DNA of 44,836 nucleotides from Halioglobus japonicus. Its GTDB lineage: Bacteria; Pseudomonadota; Gammaproteobacteria; Pseudomonadales; Halieaceae. The number at the start of each line of letters is the position of its first letter. The first letter of the stretch is position 1. Position numbers and translations under genes: made by a program. The stretch lies in contig CACSIL010000053.1 in the NCBI GenBank assembly GCA_902705825.1, positions 179,590-224,425 of the forward strand, given 5' to 3'. Under the pieces are notes generated by a model. The model had not been told where the DNA came from. It searched no databases and worked only from the letters and a program-made list of their open reading frames with translations. Below are positions 7,194-13,956 of the stretch, piece by piece.

Positions 7194-7928
7194 ATGATGA
7201 ACAAGAAACTAGTATCAGCAGCAGTAAGCACCGTTCTTCTGACAGGCATGGGAGCAGCATCGGTCCAGGCCTTTGATATCAGTGCAAACGTTGCTCTGGT
7301 GTCCGACTACCGCTTCCGCGGTATATCGCAAACAGGTAAGGATGCGGCGATTCAAGGCGGCTTTGATGTCTCCTTTGAGCCGGGTATCTATGTCGGCACA
7401 TGGGCGTCATCTGTTGACTTCGGTGATGTCACCGATGGCAGCGGCAGCTACGGCACAATGGAGATCGACTACTACGCAGGATGGGCTGGTCCGATCGGTG
7501 ACACTGATTTCGCGGTCGATGTGGGTTATGCCTACTACCAATACCCCGGTGACACCGTTGATCCCAAAGGTGATTACCAGGAATTCCACGTCACACCGTC
7601 ATGGAAGGACTTGTCCATCGGTATCGTCTACTCGGATGACTTTTATGCCAAGACAGGAAAATACTGGTACTACTCCGGTGACTACAGCCTGACCTTTGCA
7701 GAAGATTTCTCTGTCGGGTTTCACGCTGGCTACAACGACTTCGATAAGACAGATTTCCTGTCAAATAATCAGGACAGTTACACCGACTACTCAATAACCC
7801 TTGGTTACACATTCAAAGGCGTTGATTTCTCAGTAGCTTGGGTGGGCACCGACCTGGATGACAGCGACTGTTGGGATTCGAACATCTGCGACGACACCGC
7901 AGTGTTTTCGATCAGCAAGAGCCTGTAA
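7194..7928 (+). CDS. TorF family putative outer-membrane porin
   Basis: 244 residues with a signal peptide (MNKKLVSAAVSTVLLTGMGA onward, cleavage after VQA) and then alternating beta-strand sequence. The mature start FDISANVALVSDYRFRGISQ is the classic TorF/Gcw_chp opening (SDYRFRGIS), and the chain ends in a strand with alternating hydrophobic residues (VFSISKSL). Two adjacent ATGs (7194, 7197) follow a GGGAG site; either could be used. Such porins form outer-membrane channels of unknown selectivity. Sharing a sigma-54/NtrC-type promoter with glnK-amtB suggests a role in nitrogen-compound uptake under limitation; this is inference. Confidence 0.88.
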   Translation: MMNKKLVSAAVSTVLLTGMGAASVQAFDISANVALVSDYRFRGISQTGKDAAIQGGFDVSFEPGIYVGTWASSVDFGDVTDGSGSYGTMEIDYYAGWAGPIGDTDFAVDVGYAYYQYPGDTVDPKGDYQEFHVTPSWKDLSIGIVYSDDFYAKTGKYWYYSGDYSLTFAEDFSVGFHAGYNDFDKTDFLSNNQDSYTDYSITLGYTFKGVDFSVAWVGTDLDDSDCWDSNICDDTAVFSISKSL

Positions 7929-7946
7929 TAGCAACAAGCGACATGA

Positions 7947-7968
7947 GTCAGCCAGGAGACTGGCTGGC
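7947..7968 (+). other. hairpin between porin gene and glnK
   Basis: GTCAGCCAG-GAGA-CTGGCTGGC forms a 9-pair stem (one G-T) with a tetraloop 18 bases after the porin stop. A second small stem (CTCCT-AATTC-AGGAG, about 7968-7982) covers the glnK ribosome binding site. No U-run follows, so this looks like message processing/stabilisation or partial attenuation rather than full termination. Confidence 0.5.
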
Positions 7969-7974
7969 TCCTAA

Positions 7975-8328
<354 letters not shown>

Positions 8329-8361
8329 ATTCCCCAACGACTGTTAGCAGAGAGTATTCCC

Positions 8362-9615
8362 ATGGAAAACAATATTTTTGAACTACAGTACGCCCTGGAC
8401 ACGTTTTATTTCCTGATCTGCGGCGCACTGGTAATGTGGATGGCAGCAGGCTTTGCAATGCTGGAAGCCGGCCTTGTCCGTTCCAAAAACACAACTGAGA
8501 TCCTGCTCAAGAACATCTCGCTTTATGCTGTGGCATGTACCATGTACATGATCTGCGGGTATTCGATTATGTACGGCGGCGGCGATCTAACACTATTTTT
8601 AGATGGTATCGTTGGTGATGGTGTTGCCGGCGCGGCAGAGCCCGCGACGTACGCACCGTCTGCCGATTTCTTCTTCCAGGTGGTTTTCGTGGCGACAGCC
8701 ATGTCCATCGTGTCCGGTGCAGTTGCCGAGCGGATGAAGTTGTGGGCCTTCCTGGCTTTTGCGATTGTCATGACCGGCTTTATCTACCCGATGGAAGGTA
8801 GCTGGACCTGGGGTGGCGAAGCGGTATTCGGCATGTACACATTGGGCGACCTCGGTTTCTCTGACTTTGCCGGCTCAGGCATTGTGCATATGGCAGGTGC
8901 TGCAGCAGCGCTGGCAGGTGTATTGCTTCTGGGTGCACGCAAAGGCAAGTACGGCGCTGATGGCTCTGTCAGACCGATTCCCGGTGCCAACCTGCCTATG
9001 GCAACGTTGGGTACCTTCGTTCTCTGGTTGGGCTGGTTCGGATTCAACGGTGGCTCCGTGTTGGCGACAGCCAGCGTGGAAAGCGCAAACTCCGTGGCGG
9101 TTGTCTTCATGAACACTAACGCAGCTGCTGCAGGCGGTTTGATTGCCGCGCTGATTGTAGCGCGCATGATGTTCGGCAAGGCCGACCTCACGATGGCACT
9201 GAACGGCGCCCTGGCGGGTCTGGTTGCCATCACTGCCGAGCCTTCTACACCTAGCGCTCTGCAGGCGACATTGTTTGGCGCGATGGGTGGTGCACTGGTG
9301 GTGTTCGCCATCGTCTCACTGGATAAACTGAAAATCGATGATCCCGTCGGTGCAATCTCTGTGCACGGTGTTGTCGGACTGCTGGGCTTGTTGTTGGTGC
9401 CAGTCACTAATGATGGCTCGTCCTTCAGTGGTCAGATTATCGGAGCGCTTACTATCTTCATCTGGGTATTTGTCGTCAGCCTGATCGTTTGGGGCATCCT
9501 CAAAGCCGTCATGGGTATCCGTGTCAGCGAGCAGGAAGAGTACGAAGGTGTGGATATGGCCGAGTGTGGTATGGAAGCCTACCCAGAGTTTGTGGGTGCG
9601 AGCGGTAGCGGTTGA
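8362..9615 (+). CDS. amtB: ammonium transporter AmtB
   Basis: 417-residue polytopic membrane protein of the Amt/MEP/Rh family with about 11 membrane helices. Signatures include DFAGSGIVHMAGAAAALAG, containing the first pore histidine, and SVHGVVGLLG, containing the second; GWFGFNGGS is also family-typical. It imports ammonium and is gated by GlnK from the adjacent gene. There is no cleavable signal peptide; the protein starts MENNIFELQYALDTFYFLIC directly before the first helix. A strong intrinsic terminator follows 40 bases after the stop. Confidence 0.97.
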   Translation: MENNIFELQYALDTFYFLICGALVMWMAAGFAMLEAGLVRSKNTTEILLKNISLYAVACTMYMICGYSIMYGGGDLTLFLDGIVGDGVAGAAEPATYAPSADFFFQVVFVATAMSIVSGAVAERMKLWAFLAFAIVMTGFIYPMEGSWTWGGEAVFGMYTLGDLGFSDFAGSGIVHMAGAAAALAGVLLLGARKGKYGADGSVRPIPGANLPMATLGTFVLWLGWFGFNGGSVLATASVESANSVAVVFMNTNAAAAGGLIAALIVARMMFGKADLTMALNGALAGLVAITAEPSTPSALQATLFGAMGGALVVFAIVSLDKLKIDDPVGAISVHGVVGLLGLLLVPVTNDGSSFSGQIIGALTIFIWVFVVSLIVWGILKAVMGIRVSEQEEYEGVDMAECGMEAYPEFVGASGSG

Positions 9616-9657
9616 TAAACAGTTAAACTTTGCGGGCGCGTCTTTGGATGCGTGCTT

Positions 9658-9683
9658 GGGGGCCTTTCGGCCCCCTTTTTTTT
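9658..9683 (+). terminator. intrinsic terminator of the porin-glnK-amtB operon
   Basis: GGGGGCC-TTTC-GGCCCCC forms a perfect 7-bp GC stem with a tetraloop, followed by eight T residues. This is the clearest intrinsic terminator in the window. Confidence 0.95.
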
Positions 9684-9740
9684 ATTTCATAATAGACGCT
9701 ATCTCGCAGTTAAAAATCAACGACAATAGGAATACTTACA

Positions 9741-9947
9741 ATGGTGACAAAATATTTAGTGGGGGCCGGTGTCTTCGCGCTGGTAATGGCTTTATCCGGT
9801 TGCGGTGGCACTGACACCAGAACTACCGTGCAATCGTCCCAGACACAGGGGAAACAACTGCTGGATCTCAAAGAGGCCTATGACAAAGGCGTGATTACCG
9901 AGAAAGAGTATGAGGATACCAAAGAAGATATTCTCGACCAGGATTAA
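9741..9947 (+). CDS. small SHOCT-domain lipoprotein
   Basis: 68 residues. The N-terminus is a lipoprotein signal with lipobox LSGC (cysteine 21). The remaining part carries a C-terminal SHOCT-like motif, LLDLKEAYDKGVITEKEYED, a short two-helix oligomerisation module. AGGA precedes the ATG. The +2 residue after the cysteine is Gly, compatible with outer-membrane sorting. Function unknown; SHOCT lipoproteins are common accessory envelope proteins. It stands alone between the amtB terminator and the pilin leader. Confidence 0.8.
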   Translation: MVTKYLVGAGVFALVMALSGCGGTDTRTTVQSSQTQGKQLLDLKEAYDKGVITEKEYEDTKEDILDQD

Positions 9948-9958
9948 GCACATCGCAT

Positions 9959-10036
9959 CCTGACTTTTTCGCAGTTCGTCAGGCGTACCTGCTCCCCAGA
10001 CACTTTTGCTGGCACCAAGGTGTGCTCCGGGAGCAG
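9959..10036 (+). other. structured intergenic segment with two hairpins
   Basis: CCTGAC (9959-9964) pairs with GTCAGG (9978-9983). CTGCTCCC (9989-9996) pairs perfectly with GGGAGCAG (10029-10036), enclosing a small CACC-AA-GGTG stem. No U-run follows either stem. It may be the 3' end of the lipoprotein message or a small RNA; undetermined. The following stretch to 10127 shows no gene. Confidence 0.35.
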
Positions 10037-10127
10037 TGTTCCGCGATTGCGCACGACGCATGAGTCAGCTTCAAGATATAACCTCAGTGTATTTCGCGAT
10101 ATCAATAAATATCATGGCGTGCAGTCA

Positions 10128-10157
10128 TTGACTGTCTACCCCTTGCTGAAATAGTCT
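10128..10157 (+). promoter_or_regulatory. sigma-70-like promoter of the minor pilin operon
   Basis: TTGACT (10128-10133) and TAGTCT (10152-10157) are separated by 18 bases. The predicted start near 10164 is a few bases before the first paired base of the c-di-GMP riboswitch (10169), which is where a riboswitch promoter should be. The -10 box is weak. Confidence 0.6.
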
Positions 10158-10168
10158 GTGAGAGCAAA

Positions 10169-10262
10169 CCAGTTCTGAAAAGGCAAACCCACTGAAAGGT
10201 GGGGACGCAAAGCAACCGGTCTTAGGGGCGAAAGCCCGATGATAGCGGAGCCGCCGGAATGG
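10169..10262 (+). promoter_or_regulatory. cyclic-di-GMP-I (GEMM) riboswitch
   Basis: The conserved core is present in order: AGGCAAACC, a GAAA-loop stem (CCAC-TGAAAG-GTGG), GGGACGCAAAGC, CCGGTCTTA, a variable stem capped by GCGAAAGC, and GATAGCGGAGCCGCC. Flanking CCAGTTC (10169-10175) and GGAATGG (10256-10262) can form P1 with one mismatch. This layout matches the Vibrio cholerae Vc2-type aptamer. It precedes fimT, pilVWX, pilY1 and pilE, linking the second messenger that governs sessility to pilus tip expression. Whether it is an on- or off-switch cannot be read directly. Confidence 0.93.
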
Positions 10263-10447
10263 AAAGTGACATCACTGTGTGCAAGGAGGGCTAATACAGC
10301 ACCCTTCTCCCGCACCAAGTGCCGGAGACAATCCCGCACCTGCCCATCCCACGCCTCTAATCTTCAACCGCTTCTTTGCCGCGCTTTTCAATCACCCAAT
10401 CTGGTGGGGCTTACCAACGCCCGCCTAATGGAGAATTTGAAGTCGTT
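10263..10447 (+). promoter_or_regulatory. riboswitch expression platform and C-rich leader
   Basis: After the aptamer, GGAGGG (10285-10290) can pair with CCCTTCTCC (10302-10310). That 3' part can instead join the stem TCTCC-c-GCAC-CAA-GTGC-c-GGAGA (10306-10328), so the two folds exclude each other. From 10329 to about 10400 the strand is strikingly rich in C and poor in G (roughly 33 C against 7 G), like a Rho utilisation site. No U-tract is present. A 7-codon ORF (10428-10451, MENLKSL) ends overlapping the fimT start as ATGA. No larger gene fits here. Confidence 0.5.
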
Positions 10448-11023
10448 ATGAAGGTGAGCAAGCACAGTGGATTCACACTTATCGAAGCGATGGTGACGTT
10501 GTCAGTCGTCGCTGTACTGCTGTCGACAGGTGTGCCGTCTTTTAGTGCGATGATCAAAAACAACCGCCTGGCGACAGAAAACCATGCGCTGCGTGCTGTG
10601 CTTGGAACAGCCCGTTTTGAGGCAAAAGCGCAGCGCGCACCAGTCACGGTTTGCCGCAGCACAAACACCATAGACTGCAGTGCTGGCAATTGGGGAGACG
10701 GCTATATCGCGTTCATCGACCTCGATGGAGACAGCCATCGCGATGATGACGAGCAGTTGTTGGAACAGCGTGTACAGGAAAACCAGGGCATTGAGCTTAG
10801 CTACAGCCAGCCCAGTAATATTTTGCAATTTGACAGCAATGGCAATACCGCCGATAGCAATGGCACTTTCACGTTCTGCGACGATCGAGGCGCTGTTGCA
10901 GCGCGCGGTCTGATCGTTTCAGTGATTGGTGTCGTCAGGGCGGCGGTAGTGCCACAGAGCGAAGGCTCAGACCGCATAGTGCAGGATCACGCTGGAAATG
11001 AGGTCACTTGTGATGCGGTCTAA
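10448..11023 (+). CDS. type IV pilus minor pilin, FimT/GspH family
   Basis: 191 residues. It has a short leader (MKVSKHSG) and the class III cleavage motif G/FTLIEAMVTLSVVAVLL, with the glutamate at position +5, and then a hydrophobic helix. The C-terminal domain is GspH-like, with cysteines in the VCRSTNTIDC and TFTFCDDRG segments and a RGLIVSVIGVVR strand. Such pseudopilins prime pilus assembly. The start at 10448 is chosen because the leader length before the cleavage glycine is normal; the in-frame extension to 10376 is not pilin-like. The ribosome site is weak (GAAG), in keeping with leader-level control. Confidence 0.88.
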   Translation: MKVSKHSGFTLIEAMVTLSVVAVLLSTGVPSFSAMIKNNRLATENHALRAVLGTARFEAKAQRAPVTVCRSTNTIDCSAGNWGDGYIAFIDLDGDSHRDDDEQLLEQRVQENQGIELSYSQPSNILQFDSNGNTADSNGTFTFCDDRGAVAARGLIVSVIGVVRAAVVPQSEGSDRIVQDHAGNEVTCDAV

Positions 11024-11150
11024 GCAGAGTTGTAAAAACAATGCTGCACAGTGTGACGCATCTCTACGATTGTGCATGGAGTGCGTGATCTCGCTGGAGC
11101 TTTCCCCTACTTTTGTGGCCGCGCGGGAATGGCCGCTGGGAGATAACTGA

Positions 11151-11768
11151 ATGACACAGGGTAGACACAGAATTCGGGGCGTTGTATGTGAGCGTTCCGG
11201 TTTTAATCGGCAAAGCGGATTCTCAATCATTGAGCTAATGATTGTGCTGGTCATCGCCTCGATTCTGGTGGCGGCTGCCGGGCCCGGTTTTCAGGATCTG
11301 ATGGGTAATAATCGTACGATCTCTGAGGTCTACACAATGCGCGCGACACTCAATAATGCGCGATCAGAGGCATTGGCTCGCCGGGCGCCCGTGGTGGTCT
11401 GCCCCACATCCGATGGTCTCGCCTGCGTAGATTCCAGTGACTGGTCGACCGGGTACATGGTCTTTGTCGATACCGACAACAACAATACTGCAGACTCAAA
11501 TAACCCCGACGAAGAGGTTATTCAATTCGAAACCGGGCCGCGCTCCGTCGACCTCGCCTTCAGTAACAGTGCTAATCGAGTACGTTTCGGCGCACAGGGT
11601 TCGGCACTGGGGTTCGAGGGAACCTTCACATTTTGTGATGATCGCGGCGCCGAGGATGCCAGAGGACTTATCATTAACCCGGTGGGTAACCTCTCTGCAG
11701 CGACCGATTCAGATGACGAAGACCTTATCGTAAACGATGCAGGTGGCGACAATGTTGTCTGTAACTAG
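11151..11768 (+). CDS. type IV pilus minor pilin, FimT/FimU (GspH) family, second copy
   Basis: 205 residues with a longer leader (about 26 residues) ending in G, then FSIIELMIVLVIASILVAAA with glutamate +5. The GspH domain repeats features of the upstream paralogue: RSEALARRAPVVVC, DWSTGYMVFVDTDNNNTAD and TFTFCDDRGAEDARGLII. It is likely the FimU equivalent that joins the PilVWX-PilY1 tip complex. GGGAG lies 8 bases before the ATG. It is separated from the first copy by 127 bases with no gene, and its 3' end overlaps pilV. Confidence 0.87.
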   Translation: MTQGRHRIRGVVCERSGFNRQSGFSIIELMIVLVIASILVAAAGPGFQDLMGNNRTISEVYTMRATLNNARSEALARRAPVVVCPTSDGLACVDSSDWSTGYMVFVDTDNNNTADSNNPDEEVIQFETGPRSVDLAFSNSANRVRFGAQGSALGFEGTFTFCDDRGAEDARGLIINPVGNLSAATDSDDEDLIVNDAGGDNVVCN

Positions 11769-12384
11769 CCAAACCTATGCGGCGCGCCATCGCGCCCAGT
11801 CCGGTTTTACACTGATCGAGGTAATGATTTCCGCTGTCATTCTGGCGATCGGAGTTCTTGGTGTTGTCAGTGTGCTGGCGATGTCCAAGGTATACCAGCA
11901 CGAGAGCATTCAACGCGTTCGCGCGGTGGAACTGGCCGACGGGATTTTCGAACGTATCCGCAGGAATCCTTCGGGTGTTACCGGTTACGATACCGGCCTG
12001 GATGCTCCCTTGGGCAATGGCAGTACCGGCAATGAGCCGCAGCCTAATTGTAGTGCCACTAGTTGTGATGCTGACGAACTGGCCAGCCATGATCTCTGGG
12101 ACTGGGAGCGGCTGCTCGATGGCGCTGCGTCGACAGTGACTGAAGAGGGCGTCGCTGTTCCCACCCTAGCTTTGCGCAATGTCCGTGCATGCATCGACTT
12201 TACCGCCGATGCCGGCCGGGACAATACTGGAATTGTAGACGTGGTAATTCAGTGGCAGGGTGTCAGGGAGACATCAGATGCGGTTGATGCCAGTGGCGTC
12301 GTGTGCGGTGATGCAGGTGACGAGGACGCGACCTGGCGTCAGCTCATCGTGAGTAGTTATGTTGTTGATGAGACAGAACTATGA
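11752..12384 (+). CDS. pilV: type IV pilus minor pilin PilV
   Basis: 210 residues. The leader MLSVTSQTYAARHRAQSG is followed by FTLIEVMISAVILAIGVLGV, the PilV/GspI-type N-terminus. The C-terminal domain has VRACIDFTADAG and VVIQWQGVRE, typical of PilV. The start at 11752 is supported by AGGTGG five bases upstream and overlaps the preceding pilin gene by 17 bases; the longer frame from 11737 is less likely. PilV is part of the priming and tip complex with PilW, PilX and PilY1. Confidence 0.9.
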   Translation: MLSVTSQTYAARHRAQSGFTLIEVMISAVILAIGVLGVVSVLAMSKVYQHESIQRVRAVELADGIFERIRRNPSGVTGYDTGLDAPLGNGSTGNEPQPNCSATSCDADELASHDLWDWERLLDGAASTVTEEGVAVPTLALRNVRACIDFTADAGRDNTGIVDVVIQWQGVRETSDAVDASGVVCGDAGDEDATWRQLIVSSYVVDETEL

Positions 12385-13415
12385 TGCGTAGCAGAACAAC
12401 GTTGAAAACACGCAGATCTGCCAGGGGTTTTTCTCTGGTAGAGCTGATGGTGGCCATGCTGTTGGGCCTTATCGTCGCCGGTGGTGCAAGCGCTGTATAT
12501 TTAGCCTCCAAGCAATCAATGACGGAAACCGAGCAGGTGGCAGCCCTGTCAGAAAATGGCCGATTTGCGTTGCAGTTGATTGGTAACGCAGCGCGCCATA
12601 TCGGTTTCTACGGCGGAGCCAGTCCAGCGGATATCCGCTGGGATGCATCGCTGGGTGTGGTCGCTGGTAATTGCACCGGTGGCGCTGCAGCCTACGACAC
12701 TGCAAACTCGATTTTTGCCGTTCGCGCCGCCACAGCTTCGGTTCTGGGCTGCATAGAAGACGCGGTTCCAGGTACAGATGTACTGGTTATCAAGGGGGTT
12801 GAGCCCAGCCCTCAGTGGGATGCTAACCCGGAGGACCCCAATGCCGAGCTTGACGGTCTGATTTCCTTCCCTGCCAACGCCTGGAGTGAGGAGGACGTGT
12901 ACGTTGTCTCCAATGGCGAATCGGGCGTTCTGCTGGACGGCGCAGATACACCACCCGACGTAGGTGAGGGCAGTGAGTTTGCATTCGGCACGGCCTGGCC
13001 CTACCGGTTGCAGATATTCTATATACGCGCGGGTGACACGCCGACGCTGGCCCGAAAAGTTCTGGCTTGGGACGGTACTGCCGGTGGCATGTTTGTGGAT
13101 ACGCAGAATCTTGTGCAGGGCGTGGAAAATATGCGCTTTCTGTTTGGTTACGACAGCACTGGCAATGGCAGAGTGGATACCCTGTCAAACTTGGCTGACG
13201 TAACTGCAGCCAACGCGTGGCCCCAGGTAATCTCAATGCAGGCGTTCATCCTGTTGCGCAGCGAACTGCCAGACCCCGGTTATGACAATGAGAAAACCTA
13301 TCAATTGGCTGATGTAGCAGTAACACCGGGAGATAATGTACGCAGGATACTCCTGCATTCCGACATGGTGATGCGCAACCCAAGACTGGTCCTCAATGGA
13401 GGGGCTTTTGAATGA
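12381..13415 (+). CDS. pilW: type IV pilus minor pilin PilW
   Basis: 344 residues, large as usual for PilW (GspJ-like). After the leader, the cleavage motif is G/FSLVELMVAMLLGLIVAGGA. It includes ENGRFALQLIGNAARHIGFYG, a conserved PilW block, and a C-terminal region with MQAFILLRSE and VRRILLHSDMVMRNPR (an N-R-P type ending). It overlaps pilV by 4 bases (ATGA), so the two are translationally coupled. It forms the minor pilin complex that carries PilY1. Confidence 0.92.
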   Translation: MMRSRTTLKTRRSARGFSLVELMVAMLLGLIVAGGASAVYLASKQSMTETEQVAALSENGRFALQLIGNAARHIGFYGGASPADIRWDASLGVVAGNCTGGAAAYDTANSIFAVRAATASVLGCIEDAVPGTDVLVIKGVEPSPQWDANPEDPNAELDGLISFPANAWSEEDVYVVSNGESGVLLDGADTPPDVGEGSEFAFGTAWPYRLQIFYIRAGDTPTLARKVLAWDGTAGGMFVDTQNLVQGVENMRFLFGYDSTGNGRVDTLSNLADVTAANAWPQVISMQAFILLRSELPDPGYDNEKTYQLADVAVTPGDNVRRILLHSDMVMRNPRLVLNGGAFE

Positions 13416-13912
13416 CAGGGTCTAAAAACAATGTTTCGAATCAGCGCGGTGTTGCCCTTGTCACCGTGCTGCTCTTTCTTGTGGTGGTCTCCTTCATCGC
13501 TGTTACTGCAGCACAGAACAGTGCCCTGGGTATGAAGATGTCAGGCAGTATGCAGGATTCCTATGTGTCCTTTGAGGCGGCGGAGGCTGGCGCTTACGCG
13601 GCACTGGGGCTGGCCGGTGGCGATCAGGATCCCTTCAAGCGGCAGGACCTTGTCGATAATCCGTTTGCGGATGTCGAAGTTCATCCGTTGCGGAATCAGG
13701 CTGAAGACCCCGCCGATGTCCCGGTAGACGTAGATGTACTCCTCCTTTCCACGCAACGTGCGTGTCCGCGACCACCGGAGGGTCGCGGTGGGTCAAGCGT
13801 GGCGGTTTTCGATTGCGACTATTATCGCGTAGAGTCCGAGCACGATGTGCCGGGACGGGCGCGAACACACGTCAAGCTTGGTGTGGTAAAGACTGTGATA
13901 GGTAGTACCTGA
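13412..13912 (+). CDS. pilX: type IV pilus minor pilin PilX
   Basis: 166 residues. The N-terminus QRGVALVTVLLFLVVVSFIAVTAAQNS is PilX-like: GspK-type, without the glutamate at +5, preceded by an MTGSKNNVSN leader. The conserved MKMSGSMQDSYVSFEAAEAGAYAAL block (AFEAAEAGL type) follows. The C-terminal part is short, and two cysteines near the end could pair. The start overlaps the pilW stop by 4 bases. PilX links the minor pilins to PilY1 encoded next. Confidence 0.9.
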   Translation: MTGSKNNVSNQRGVALVTVLLFLVVVSFIAVTAAQNSALGMKMSGSMQDSYVSFEAAEAGAYAALGLAGGDQDPFKRQDLVDNPFADVEVHPLRNQAEDPADVPVDVDVLLLSTQRACPRPPEGRGGSSVAVFDCDYYRVESEHDVPGRARTHVKLGVVKTVIGST

Positions 13913-13956
13913 TCAGCCATTGGATTTAGCGGGTGAGTAACCCCGGGGACAGCAGC

